From: Saccopteryx bilineata
Lineage: Eukaryota > Chordata > Mammalia > Chiroptera > Emballonuridae
Direction of reading: 5' to 3'
Length of the DNA stretch: 64,000 nt
Assembly (NCBI RefSeq): GCF_036850765.1
Contig: NC_089490.1
Location: 101,048,074 to 101,112,073 of the forward strand
Under the pieces are notes generated by a model. The model ran no database searches, had not been told where the DNA came from, and saw only the letters and a program-made list of their open reading frames with translations. Shown in pieces: positions 1 through 11,289 of the stretch. Numbering within the stretch: the first letter of the stretch is position 1; each line of letters begins with the position of its first letter. The position numbers and the translations under genes are program-made.

Positions 1-34
1 CTGACGCTCTACCGCTGAGCCAACCGGCCAGGGC
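1..34 (-). mobile_element. Bat tRNA-derived SINE, truncated by window edge
   Basis: The plus strand ends in ccaaccggccagggc, the reverse complement of the tRNA-like head of the long SINE type found intact at 9530-9908. Only the 5' head lies in the window. Confidence 0.85.
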
Positions 35-36
35 TT

Positions 37-530
37 ATGCCAGAAACTTTTGAAAAGAGAAGAAACAGAAAAAAGCCATGTTTGCAGAGTGAGAGAGCAG
101 AGAGAATGCAGAGTGCTGAAGAAGCCAGTTTTGCAGAGAGAGAAGGAGAAGGAGAAGGAGAAGGAGAAGGAGAAGGAGAAGGAGAAGGAGAAGGAGAGAG
201 AAGCCATGTTGGCAGGAAGGAGAAGGTGTGCAGATGGGAACCAGAGCTGAGGGGCTTTGGGAGCCCTACTGAGGCTTGTGGGGGCCTTTGATTCTAGGAG
301 AAACTGGAGAAGATTCTCCTGGTTGTGGAACTGGAGACTGTGTCAGGGCTTTGAGAGCCACTGAAAGAGAGGGAAGAGGTCTTCCCTGTGTGTTTGCTCA
401 TCAGCTGGTGTGAGACTTTAATAAAGGGATGGCCCACCATTTTTTGGGTCCACTGTTCTTTACTGTCTGAATCCAATGGGAACCTGCATGTGCATGGCCA
501 CACAGCAGCGGCCTCTGGCCCCACACCTTA
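37..530 (+). mobile_element. LTR-like block with AATAAA signal
   Basis: This GA-rich segment has an AATAAA signal at about 421-426 followed by a short sequence ending near ggccccaca. That layout of a U3-like region, polyadenylation signal and short R-U5-like tail resembles a solitary LTR. I could not find clear terminal TG..CA ends or a target duplication, and I do not recognise the family. The open frames across it come from the hexanucleotide repeat inside and are not genes. Confidence 0.4.
142..197 (+). repeat. (AAGGAG)n tandem repeat
   Basis: About nine near-perfect copies of a purine-only hexamer. One frame reads as an alternating Glu-Gly tract and another as Glu-Lys, which explains the low-complexity open frames here. 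Confidence 0.95.
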
Positions 531-649
531 TATTTGGATATCTTCCTTTATTGGTTGGGATAAAGAAAAGTCTTGACTTTGAGACCAGTCAAAAACTTTG
601 TAAACCAGAAGGTACACACATATTGTGCCTTTCTTTCTTTAAAAACTGA

Positions 650-857
650 CTTGATTTGGGGTGGTGAACACACAATACAGGTATAGATGATGTGTTGTAA
701 AATTGTGCACCTGAAACTTGTATAATTCTGTTAACCAGTGTCACCCCAATAAATTCAATGAAAAGAAAAACAAAAGAATTACCATATGCAAAAATAAATT
801 TCAGGTGAACTATACATCTAAATGTGAAAGATAAACAATAAAGCTTTTAGAAGATTA
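650..857 (+). mobile_element. L1 remnants (3' end, then ORF2 piece)
   Basis: The part at 650-755 resembles the 3' end of carnivore/bat-type L1, ending with accagtgtcaccccaataaa. The part at 775-857 resembles an ORF2 segment (aaatgtgaaagataaac..ataaagcttttagaag). They may be two separate insertions. Confidence 0.65.
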
Positions 858-860
858 AAA

Positions 861-899
<39 letters not shown>

Positions 900-901
900 A
901 T
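857..901 (+). repeat. (AAAT)n microsatellite
   Basis: Eleven uninterrupted AAAT units, probably grown from the A-rich tail of the adjoining L1 remnant. Confidence 0.95.
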
Positions 902-904
902 ACC

Positions 905-2857
905 CAATAACCACAGACCATCAAATGAACAGCTCTTACAGCAGCTCTAATGGACACAAACATCCTGTTCTCTGACTTATAAGGATGAAGGTACAGATTA
1001 GTTTTTGTCCATAACAAATATATCCACTGAGTTAAATGACTTGCAAAGCCTCCTCTTCAAGAGTGTGATCTTGCCCGTAAAGATGTCACAAGGAACTTGA
1101 CATTTTACCAGTTTAAGGACAGTAAATTAACTAAATAAGGGAAGAGGTTGGTGTGAGATGCAGAGGTTGCAATCCAGGCCAGAGGGATCAGGCCTCAAGG
1201 TCTAAAACACAGTGACTCTGCTTTCCAATTCTGAGACAATGTTTGTGACTGGCACTTCTGCTCTCCAGAGTGAAGCCAGACTGCATTATAGCAAACATCG
1301 CTAAAGGGAAAACCTTTAAGGAACCACTGTAGCAAGAAAAGGCTATCTTGTCTCAACTCAAGGCTAGCTGGCCTGCGAGTGGTGGTGGTGAGTCAGTCCC
1401 TGAGCCCTGGCTGTGAACCTTCTGACCATACAGCTGTCCACAAGGCCCGACCACAGGGACTGAACAGGGATCTGTAGGCTGCTGGTGCCCACAGCCTTCG
1501 GGAAGGTGTGGGTCTAAAGCAGCAATCTCAGCATTTGGATTTTGAGAGAATACAGTCTTACTCCAATGATACTTGCTTCAGACATTTTGTAACAGAGTTT
1601 TATTGGAATTCATCTTTTTCAATGAGGAATTGCTGCCAATGCCAGTCGGGTGACAGACTCATGTGCTATCTATCATATTTGTTCTTCAGTGGGGAGCAAT
1701 AAAGCGGTATTATTCTGAAGATGTCACAGAGAGATATTTGTCAATTATATCACTGGCTGGAATGCAACCCAATCGGCAGCGTGCTTGTTTGATCTATGGA
1801 AGGTACCCCTTTAACAAATGGCCAAGAGTAGCAGTAAGATGAGCATCGACTTCTCAGTGGGCAGCTGACATCTGCTTGAGGCGATCAAAGAGCAACACGC
1901 TTCAGCTAGTTCCATCGCCCCACAGAGCAAAGGCAATCAGAGGCTTCTAGACAGTAAGTCCCTTCTGAAATAGCAATTGCCTTTGTGAGGGGACCAGCAC
2001 GGAACGCTAAGAGCGGATGGTGGCAAAATAGAAGGAGCCAAGAATTCGCCCATTGAAAGTGTTTGGTTGATTAAAGAACAGTTTTAAGGAGATGTTGCAG
2101 AAAAGGTATTACTTTTAAGACAGATATTTAAGATCAAATAGTAATTAGTTACTGCTAATGACCATTGCTTCAGATAACGAATGACGGGTTACGTAGAGAC
2201 TGGGCTTGGAGACGAAGGAGAGAACGGGGTGCTTCTGAGCTAGCAGGGATTGACCTGCCTTACAAATACTGTTTTAGTGATTAGTATATAGAACAGAGAT
2301 CTAAGAAATTCTCCAAAAGATTAGATGATCCCTTGCCCACTTTTAACAAGAAACCTTTGTGATGCCAACTATAAGGCAAAGACACGATCATTACATATTA
2401 TCTTTTCATCTCTCTCACTCCTGCATTCCATTAGGAACAGAGGAGCAGGCAAAGTGAAATGAGAAAAGTGTCAGTTACAAAATTATCTGTGTGCATCAAG
2501 TTGATCTCTTTGGACTTGAACACATACGTTGGCCTGTTTTTTATAGAGAATCTGTACTGTGTGTATGAATAAAATGGAGATGAGATTAGATAGAAGCTGT
2601 GGAAAATAAAATTTTGGACATCACAGCAGCCTATTTAGTAAGAACTAAAGCAGCCTCTTTAAGTATAGGGTCTGTCTATGCAATTAATGAGTAGAGACAA
2701 GGAAGCATAGCAGACAACTAAGAATGATAACGTCCATCTTTAGCTATGAATATGAACAAAGATCAAAATAGAGCCTATTTTTTTTTTTATCACATCCATA
2801 CCCTAAAGCGACAAAATTTCCTAAACTATAAAATCCAAAAGTGCTTGGCAGGAATTT
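905..2857. other. Unique intronic sequence
   Basis: No reading frame with splice sites and no repeat family was recognised. Composition is ordinary A+T-rich mammalian intron. Confidence 0.6.
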
Positions 2858-3088
2858 TTAGGTAATGCAAAAACACTCTGAGAGTCCTTTCAGTCCCCCA
2901 GGCCCCAAACTTGAAAGGACAGTGACCGTGGAGCTTGATGGAGCCAAGAGAGACATAAATGAAAACAGAAAGCATATCTGTAAATCCCCGGATGTCCAAA
3001 CACAAAGAGAAAAAAATGATCCATTTTCTATTCGAATTTCATTTATCAAGAGTTGAATGACTACGGTGTTCTTAAGAGAGCAACTTAC

Positions 3089-3241
3089 ATTAATAAGTTC
3101 AACTTCCCAGATCTTTTTCAACAGGTCCATTGATGTGTAGCCATTAATCAGAAAGGCTTTGGTGTAGTCACCTAGTTCAATGGAATCCAGCCACTCCGCG
3201 ACAGAGGTGGGATGGTAGCCATCATGGCCAATGGGTCTCAT
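3089..3241 (-). CDS. ANKS1B: ANKS1B exon: first half of SAM domain 2
   Basis: This internal exon of 153 nt (51 codons) translates from MRPIGHDGYHPTSVAEWLDS through GDYTKAFLINGYTSMDLL to KKIWEVELIN. It is the start of the second SAM domain of ANKS1B; the family uses its tandem SAMs for protein-protein contact and, in SAM2, nuclear targeting. On the minus strand the acceptor is cttaattacag|ATGAG and the donor is ATTAAT|GTAAGT, a perfect consensus donor. The first codon is ATG, but the acceptor directly before it and the seamless join to the SAM1 exon show it is an internal residue, not a start. Reading continues open past the donor to a stop at 2858-2860, which is intron. The next exon, expected to encode the rest of SAM2, was not seen in 1-3088. 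Confidence 0.95.
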
Positions 3242-3299
3242 CTGTAATTAAGAAATGTGAATTAGGATTAATTTAATCTGTACGCCTTGTGTTCCAAAA

Positions 3300-6200
3300 G
3301 CAGAACACATCTTGCCACTTGGAACTTTATCTCATATGAAGCAAGAGATCTTTCCGGATAAGGAAATGAGAAAAAATAAAACACTTCATGCACAATTCTA
3401 ATTCATTAATAATTTTCACACTGAATTTGTTTTCAAAAACACACCCAATTCTTTTCTTTTTTTCCAATTTAGCTTCTACATCAAGACTGTATTTGAGAGA
3501 ACTAAATATGTCAAACTTCTGTTATAGACACTATTGGCATTCTGTGGGATGGAATGGAAAATGATGTCAGTCAAGCAGTGTGAAATTCAATGCCAAAGGC
3601 ACAAGGGACTGCACTCCCAAACTGTAGATGATAAGTCTCATATGCACAACATCAAAGGATGCAAAAACACTGCATGATTTGACTTAAACAGCCAAGGGAA
3701 TTTATCCTTATGCAAGACATGTATTGTAGGTCGTGCAAACACGCTGGAGAAACATACTGCTGTTAAGCCAGTAATGCAAGGCTTTTAGCTTGTTTCAAGA
3801 CCATGTGTTCTGCATCGACTCCACAGTACGTTAGTCATGAATAGAGAACTTGCTGGCAGCCAAGTTCCTATTTTTTGTCAGCTATATATGGATTTTTATT
3901 TTATTTTATTTTATTTTTTTACTTTAGGAGAACAAAGACGTGTGATAGCAACATAATGTTTCTGAGTTTAAATTGGAGCATGAAATTAATTTAAGCAAGA
4001 GAAACTTCAGGGTTTAAAATTCTGTATGAATTATTCTGGTCCTTTTAGCTTTTATTTGAAATGTTAGTTGAATTGGTGGCTCTTGTTTATTGAAGGAACT
4101 CGCTTCTAAGGCTTGTGCTGCTTTGCAAGCCGCACTGTGTGACTCCCACTTCCGTTATTAAGGACGTTTGGTCCCCCGTCAGTCTGATGTGATCCTTCAG
4201 TGAAATTCATGGTGGGGACAGCAACACAGGGCACAATACAAAATAGTTTTCCTCTTCCTTCAGATTCGAGGAGATAAATATTAATGGAAATCTATATGAT
4301 CCTGATTTGTGAGCAGAGAAGAGATTAGCCTAGGCATCAGGGATTCAAATTTTAATCTTAACCATGTAGGCTTTCTGTCACTATGTGGTGTTCTGATTTT
4401 TAAGATTCTCCCTACACCTTCATTTTAAAGTTACTTTTTCTCCTTTCCTCTTCTCCCATTGTTTCACTCCCTATTCCTCTATTTTAAAGTTACAGTGTCA
4501 TTTACTACTTGCATGAGAGTCTAAACAGCATCAGGCTTTTGCATATCACTTTTACATTGGCTAACCCATTTTAGCTACTCATTCAATGTTTGTTCACATA
4601 AGACTGTGTTCAGTGTTTATTATACAGTAACTACAAATATAAATAACAACTCAGGGTTTGCAAAATAAAGTTTAGTGGCATTCCCAAATTACCAGGTGCT
4701 ATGTGTGTGTAAAACTTGGGGAATAGGACTCAAAGCAGAGGCTCAAAGGTAGGAAGTACCTTCAGATTCTATAGACAGGTACAAAAATATGGGGCTAAGT
4801 GCATTCTCCAGGACTTAGTAAGAGGTGGTTGAACCTACTTTGCTAACGAGCAATCACCCCAGCCCCCCAAACTCCCTGTCTGTCCCAGCTGACATAAGGA
4901 AATAACTGGTGAAAGAGAAGGAAGGAAGGAAAACTCCCTGGAGTTGAAATGAACAGCTGGCAGGGAGGTCTTGCTGTTAGCCTTTCCAGAACCTGACCAT
5001 CCCAGCATTGGATACTGGAGACAGACTTAAGGAGTCCTGATGGATCCAGTTGGGGCAGAGTCAGAGATCTCATACCAGAGAACTTGCAGTGAGGTTCCCA
5101 TAGGTCATCCCAAGTGACACATCACTCCTTTGGGGGAGCAATCAGTGTCCACTTGCTGCAGAGAGGTTGTTGATGGTCTATTAGCCAAAGAGCAGGGGTC
5201 AGAATACCCACCAGAGCTCTGCAAAGCAAGCCTAAAAGAGTATTAACATGTTTGCCTTCCTACCAATCCCTGCTTCTTGCCCAGTGCCAGGGATTTTAGA
5301 GTAAAAAGAGAGAGGTGCTAGTTCCCCAGGGAAAACCTAAACTTGGGTGTGGGGGCAATGAAGATAAAACTGGAGGCTTCAACTGATTGGCACTGAACTC
5401 TCAATATTTCACATGACTGAAAAGTTATTGCGTATGTTTGAGATAATATTAACAATTAATTGAGAGAATAAATTGAGTCTAATTAATGGTAAGGTTAGAA
5501 AAAAAATCACATCAGTGTCTTCTGCAATGCAGACTGCTCAGTAATCTGATTACTTCCACGAGGCAAGTTCTCCAAGGCTGTCCTTAAGGAGGTGAGAGGG
5601 AGGGAAGCATTTGCTGGAACTGTGAAAGACAGGTGCAGGACAGAGAGCGAGGAAGAGAACCTGGAAATGGGTATGCTGATAGGTACAGGGCCAGCTCTCA
5701 TCCACATACTTGGTTTTAGTCAGGGCCTATTCTGATGAATGTTGTAGAAAGAGTAGAGAACAAAACAGTTACAGTCTCTCCCACATGGAAATTATAACAC
5801 TTAATTAAAAAACATACAAACAGATGACCAGTAAATTATAAAAGCTCTGCATACCTGAAGAGAGGAAACCATGAGAGCCGTATGAAGTTACAGAATTAAC
5901 TCAACACGTATTTAATGATATGCAGAATGATTACTGTGCTACACAATTCCTTCCAAAGCAGTTCTCCCATCTGTTTCTTCATTTCTGTGCCTACTGTCAC
6001 TACCCTGTTTAGGTTCTCATTAGCATTTACAAAAGCGAATGCAATAGCCTTCCACCTGGCCTCCCACCTCTGGGCCAGCTTGTATCTTGCTGCTCCATCA
6101 GTCTTCCAAAATCCAGGCTCTGAAGTCAAACTTTGCACAGAAAGCTAGAGTGGTTCCTCTTTGATAAAAGCCCAAATATCTTACTCAGGTGGTTGTGATC

Positions 6201-7100
6201 GGGCATAGACTCATCTTTTTAGCCTAATCTCACACTACCCTGCTATGTGCAGCCTAAGACACACGATCAGACACATGTATATCTAAACCCCATGTTAACT
6301 GACTAGCTGTTTCATGAACATGAACTGTGCAAGGCACATTTACGGTATATCTTTGCTAATCTCGTTTTCCATGTCTGGAATGCTTTTGCCTTTATTTCCA
6401 AAATATTTCCCCAGGACTGGATTTCCCCCTTTTCTGCTGTAGGACACAAATTTCCAATCATTTGTAGGCTATCTCACATAGATGTCTTATAGCTGTCACC
6501 AACACAAGTCAAAAGCAAATTCATCTCCTTCAGCTCACAACTGGCCCTCCGTCCGTGGTTCCCATCTCAGTTAATGAGGAGCTATCCCGCCATTGACCAC
6601 GCGGAAGCTTAGGAGTCGTCTTACGTTCCTCTTTCCATTTTACCATCATATCTAATTAGGCCAATTAGTCTTACCAATTTGATATCCAAAATATCTCTCA
6701 ATTCAGTTCTCTCCTTCAAAAACGGACTTTGGATTCTGACAGTAGTGTCTACCTTCAAGTGTTGTAAGAATTCTATGATATAAGGTATTCATCAATATGC
6801 ACTAGCAGAGTGCTTTGAATATATTAGGTCTTCAATAACTCTTAGTTCTCTTCTCTCTCCACTGCTTTAAATTAGACCCATGCTTATTTTAAAATAATGA
6901 ATCCTTTTGCTAGTCTTTCAAGTTCTAACCCAAACTCTTCTTTCCTCTCCCATCCTTTCCTCCTTCCCTCATTCCCTTCGTCTTCCATCTTGTCTTAGAA
7001 AAGGTTTATGTCTATTCACTTCTTTATGTTCCTCCTCCCCCCAGCTAACAGTTTTTCAGAAATATACCTAACAAGGTCACTCAAGTAGACTGAGTTGTTC
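3300..7100. other. Mostly unique intronic sequence
   Basis: Apart from the TTTTA run I saw no convincing element. A stretch around 6360-6430 and 6840-7020 is weakly like L2 but too diverged to call. Short open frames lack splice context and protein similarity. Confidence 0.5.
3893..3918 (+). repeat. (TTTTA)n short repeat
   Basis: Five TTTTA-type units in a T-rich run. Confidence 0.85.
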
Positions 7101-7592
7101 TCAATTCTCTGCTTTCTTCTCATATTAGAAGTATGCCTCTCACTCTTTGCCAAGGTATCTGCATTGTATCCCATGGGTGGCTGGAGTAAGTTCTCCACCT
7201 TGTTGATGTTGGCCATGTACTTGCTTGACCAAGGGAACAAGTGGAAGTGTCAGTGTGGCACATGTAGATGAGGCCTCTGTGCCCCCATGATCTACTCATC
7301 CTTTTGTATTCTTAGGCTCTACCACAAGAATAGTAAGTTCTGAGTAGCTGCATAACTGCTGGTCCTAGGAGAAAGATGAAGACTTGAGGGCAAACTTAAA
7401 TCTGATCCAAAGCTTGGCATCTACCCCAGTTCAATGAAGACCAGGCAAGTTCAACTTAAATTACCTGAACCACAGCTGACGCATGGACCCATGAGTAAGA
7501 AAAATAAATAAATGTGCATATATATATTTTGTTGCTATATTTTAAACCACTGAAATTTTGATATGTAGGGGAAAACTGACTAATAGAGTTGC
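7100..7592 (+). mobile_element. Old MLT1/MaLR-like LTR remnant
   Basis: The segment ends with a pattern typical of mammalian MLT1-type LTRs: gacccatgagtaagaaaaataaata, then ttttaaaccactgaaattttg, then actgactaatag. The 5' part is diverged. The call rests on remembered consensus features. Confidence 0.55.
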
Positions 7593-7609
7593 TCCTTGCT
7601 TTTAAACCC

Positions 7610-7830
7610 TTTGACCCAGTTCTCCAGAGAAACACAACCAATGGGACACACACACCTATGTACCAATGTATCTATCTATGTACAGATGTATCTAGACTTA
7701 CTTTAAAAAATTTGCTCATACAGTTGTGGGGTCTGGCAAGTCTGCCATCTGCAGGGCAGGCTGGTAGGTTGGAGACCCAGGGAAGGACTGATGTTGTGGC
7801 TCAAGTCTAAGGGCGATCTGGAGGCAGAAT
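7610..7830 (+). repeat. Ancient interspersed repeat, family unsure
   Basis: The order ttctccagagaaacacaacc, gctcatacagttgtgg, ctggcaagtctgccatctgc, ttggagacccaggga recurs in mammalian genomes as I remember it, but I cannot name the family with certainty. Confidence 0.4.
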
Positions 7831-8264
7831 TCCCCTTTCTTCGGAGAGCCTCAGCTGTTTTATTTTAAAGTCTTCAACTGGTTGAATGAGGTTCACCTAC
7901 ATTATGGAGGTTAAACTGCTTTATTCAAAGTCTACTGATATAAATGTTAATTTCATCTTAATAAAAAAAACCTTCACAGCAACATCAAGATTAGTGTGTG
8001 ACCAAACAGCAGTGTATTGTGGTCTAGCCAGGTAGACACAGAAAATAATCCAAACCCTTCAATTTATGAATCCATTGGCAAAAGCATTTCCAGAGAAAGA
8101 CTAGAGATGGTAATCTTAGTTAAAGTTGACATCCTTCCCAAGCTACCTATCATTTAGTAAACATCTACATATTGCATCCTTACTAATCCTAAACTAAGCA
8201 ATTCTTTATTGGAATTCAGTATGATTGTTGGGGCACAATCCATTGCATAGCTAGTGTACCTCCA

Positions 8265-8650
8265 TACCTTTGCTCACGGCATTCCCTCTGCTGGGAACGC
8301 TATTTCCCCTGTTCTACTGTGGAAATTCTATCCATTTCTTAAAAGATTCTGTTTAAATATTACTTCTTTTGTGAAGCCTTCTTCAATGCTACCTTCACAC
8401 CTAACTCAAAGTTAATCATACCTTCTGCTAGATTTCTGTAGCATTTTGCATATCATCCTATTCTAGCAACATGAAAGTCTGCTTTTTATTATAGAGATGT
8501 GAGTATCTATCTTCTTCATCAGACTGTCAGCCCCTGGGTGAAGAAGAAAATTCTTAGCATCTTTGTAGCCTCTTAGGTGCCCAGCAAAGCATCTCACACA
8601 TAGGAGTCATTTGCCAAATGTTTATTAAGTTAAGTGATTCAATAAACATA
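8265..8650 (+). mobile_element. L2 LINE 3' region
   Basis: Typical L2 blocks occur in order: tgctgggaacgctatttcccc, gtgaagccttcttcaatgct, gactgtcagcccctgggtg, cccagcaaagcatctcac, and a tail like gccaaatgtttattaagt. Strongly diverged, as expected for L2. Confidence 0.75.
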
Positions 8651-8840
8651 CTAAGATAAAGTGAGAAATTAATTTTAGCAGCATAGCATCTATTCTGGGG
8701 GGTGATTTGTGTTTTATACAACAGATTATGAAAATAGGGTCTATTTTAATGGCCTCACATTAATGTTTACAACTGAGTAAAACTATTACAAAGCAAGAAC
8801 CAATTCCAGGTAGAACGTTGCATTATTAAATGCACTGGAG

Positions 8841-9200
8841 GCCCTGGCCGGTTGGCTCAGTGGTAGAGCGTCAGCCTGGCGTGTGGAAGTCCCGGGTTCG
8901 ATTTTTGGCCAGGGCACACAGGAGAGGCGCCCATCTGCTTCTCCACCCTTCCCCCTTTCCTTCCCTTCTCTCTATCTCTCTCTTCCCCTCCTGCAGCCAA
9001 GGCTCCATTGAAGCAAAGTTGGCCCGGGCACTGGTGAGGATGGCTCCATGGCCTCCACCTCAGGTGCTAGAATGGCTCTGGTCACAGTAGAGCAAGACCC
9101 CAGATGGGCAGAGCATTGTCCCAGTCGGGCGCATGCAGGAGTCTGTCTGTTTGCCTCCTCCCGCTTCTCACTTCGCAAAGATACCAAACAAACAAACAAA
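8841..9200 (+). mobile_element. Bat tRNA-derived SINE, long type, internal deletion
   Basis: The tRNA-like head (gccctggccggttggctcag, B box gggttcga) is followed by the CT-rich middle, the second block (ccaaggctccattgaagc) and an A-rich tail of AAAC units. The flanks aaatgcactgg and aaatgcagtgg form a near-perfect target duplication. Compared with the copy at 38536-38920, about 25 bases are missing around 9118, where the cctggtgggc..gtggatcc segment should be. It lies 330 bp from an inverted copy. Confidence 0.92.
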
Positions 9201-9345
9201 TGCAGTGGGCACTGTTTCCACAGTCCAGCAGTCTTGACTCTGACGGGCAAGTTACTTTCCCTCTCTATAAGCTTCAGTGTTTTCATCTGTAAAATGAAGG
9301 TTTTGGACCCATGATCTAAGAGTTCCTTTATGATTCTTCAATCTT
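9200..9345 (+). mobile_element. MIR SINE
   Basis: The MIR core motif ctgacgggcaagttactttccctctc, then cttcagtgttttcatctgtaaaatgaagg, is clear. The downstream part fades into T-rich sequence. Confidence 0.8.
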
Positions 9346-9529
9346 TTATAATTCTATACTTTCTATATTATTATCAAATTAGTGTCAGGTTGATTAATAA
9401 AGTAAAAAATTTTTTAAAAAGCTCTCCCAAAGAGACAAAACTCTTTAAAAAATTACAAAATAGGACATTGAGGCTAAAGGTCCCATGGCCTCTACACTTC
9501 TTTGAAACGTCTTCAGAACTATGATTGCT

Positions 9530-9908
9530 TTTTTTTTTTTTTTTTTTGTATTTTTCTGAATTTGGAAATGGGGAGGCAGTCAGACAGACTCTTGCATGCG
9601 CCCGACTGGGATCCACCCGGCATGCCCACCAGGGGCGACGCTCTGCCCATCTGGGGCGTCGCTCTGTTGCAACCAGAGCCATTTTAGCGCCTGAGGCAGA
9701 GGCCACGGAGTCATCCTCAGTGCCCCAGCAAACTTTGCTCCAATGGAGCCTTGGCTGCAGGAGGGGAAGAGAGAGACAGAGAGGAAGGAGAGGGGGAGGG
9801 GTGGAGAAGCAGATGGGCGCTTCTCCTGTGTGCCCTGGCCGGGAATCGAACCCGGGACTCCTGCACGCCAAGGCCGACGCTCTATCACTTGAGCCAACCG
9901 GCCAGGGC
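9530..9908 (-). mobile_element. Bat tRNA-derived SINE, long type
   Basis: A nearly full-length copy lies on the minus strand: poly-T (its A tail) at 9530-9547, tRNA-like head ending at 9908 with ccaaccggccagggc. Flanks tgattgctttt and ttgattgttttt form an approximate target duplication. It contains all segments, including the one deleted from the neighbour at 8841-9200. The long open frames across it are artefacts. Confidence 0.93.
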
Positions 9909-10850
9909 CTTGATTGTTTTTTCAAATTAGCAATAATACTCTGCTGTGAGGAAACAGGGACATTGGAAGGTAGGCTTCCCCCTCGCTCCTCTAAGGGAGA
10001 ATTCAGTCTCTTCCAGCCCTGCTCCAGCCACCTATGACCTAACCTTGCCCAGAAAGCTGGGGTTTGCCACTGAAGGCTGAAGGTGCCCAGGGCCGTTGGC
10101 CCCATCTATGACACTGTGGACGAGCCTAGGGTATTTCTTCCAAGAAGCAGGTAAACTGATCTCATTTGCACAAGGGCCACTTAACTATGTTTTGCCTGAA
10201 TAGTCAGGTTTTTTATCCTTCCCTCAAAGATCTTGTTGTGGGTGTTGATAGTCCTATTTTCTGCTGCTTTGCTTAATATATAGTGTTTCCTTTATCGCTC
10301 CTACCTCAATGCCCCACTCATATTTCAGGCTGGGACCTACTCCTAATTTAGAGCTCTCCTTCCCCCTTTTGCCAACTTCTATTATGAATCTACCTTTGCC
10401 ACCCAGCTTAGTATATCCCAAGGTTTTCTTTACTATGCCACAATTGCAGAGCTCCAGGGAAAGGCAACCTGGTCTCATCTCTCCAGGCAGAGGAGAACAG
10501 AAGCTCCATATCCATGCATGCTGCAAATGGCTTTTCCAGTCTACCTGAACCATTACCAGCTAGAAGCAGCGGTCAATGGGACTTGGACATGGGCTGCAAA
10601 GTATAGAATGGTGACAACAATTCCAGTGCCATGCGGGCTTTTCCTGGATGTGGACTTTTCCTGGACTCCTGCTCCCTGTGACAGCTCCTAACAGACTGAA
10701 CTGTGGTTGGGTTGCATTTTTCAGGGATTTGGCATGGTGATGGGCCAATTTGGACTTGGTGAACATGTTAAGGACACTACTCTTTTATGGATTCTTGCTG
10801 TATTGGCCAAGAGTTTGCTTTAAGGCTTTTAATCACTGTAAAAAAAAAAA
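9909..10850. other. Unique intronic sequence
   Basis: No recognisable repeat or gene; an A run ends it at 10839-10853. Confidence 0.5.
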
Positions 10851-10853
10851 AAA

Positions 10854-11278
10854 GAAGACTGGATAAAGAAGACGGGGCACATATACACCATGGTATATTA
10901 TTCAGCTAGAAGAAATGATGACATCGGATCACTTACAGCAGAATGGTGGAATCTTGATAACATTATGCGGAGTGAAATAAGTGAATCAGAAAAAAACAAG
11001 AACTGCAGGATTCCATACATTGGTGGGACATAAAAGCAAGACTAAGAGACATGGACAGGAGTGTGGTGGTTATGGGGGGTGGGGGGAGAGGAGGAGGGGG
11101 AGGGGGAGGGGTACAAAGAAAACTGGATAGAGGGTGACGGAGGACGATCTCTCTTTGGGTGATGGGTATGCAACAGAACTAAATGACAAGATAACCTGGA
11201 AATCTTTTCTTTGAATATATGTACCCTGATTTATTGATGTCACCCCATTGAAATAAAAATTTATTTATTAAAAAAAAA
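10854..11278 (+). mobile_element. L1 3' end, 5'-truncated
   Basis: The copy starts inside the last codons of ORF2 (gactggataaagaagacg..cacatatacaccatgg), runs through a G-rich 3' UTR block and ends with ttgatgtcaccccattgaaataaa and an A tail. It is clearly related to the longer copy at 37122-38526. A TAA stop follows the Gly-Gly-Thr end of ORF2. Confidence 0.9.
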
Positions 11279-11289
11279 TTAGCAATAAT

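Larger units (their letters stand above)
1..3088 (-). other. ANKS1B: ANKS1B intron downstream of the SAM2 exon (partial)
   Basis: This begins at the GTAAGT donor (3088 downwards) and continues past the window start. The repeats lie in the last 900 bases of it as transcribed. Positions 905-2857 show no recognisable gene or repeat apart from short A/T runs. No exon for the second half of SAM2 was seen. Confidence 0.85.

Noticed and set aside
37..291. Glu-Gly repeat protein
   Set aside because: It is the translation of a hexanucleotide microsatellite.
3239..3241. ATG of the SAM2 exon as a translation start
   Set aside because: A consensus acceptor directly precedes it and the protein continues upstream into the SAM1 exon, so it is an internal Met.
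8841..8915. Functional tRNA gene
   Set aside because: The A and B box-like motifs belong to the SINE head; the cloverleaf is not maintained and a SINE body follows.
9374..10105. 243-codon minus-strand open frame
   Set aside because: Most of it is the sense strand of a tRNA-derived SINE with a poly-A (Lys) run; such frames recur in every copy.
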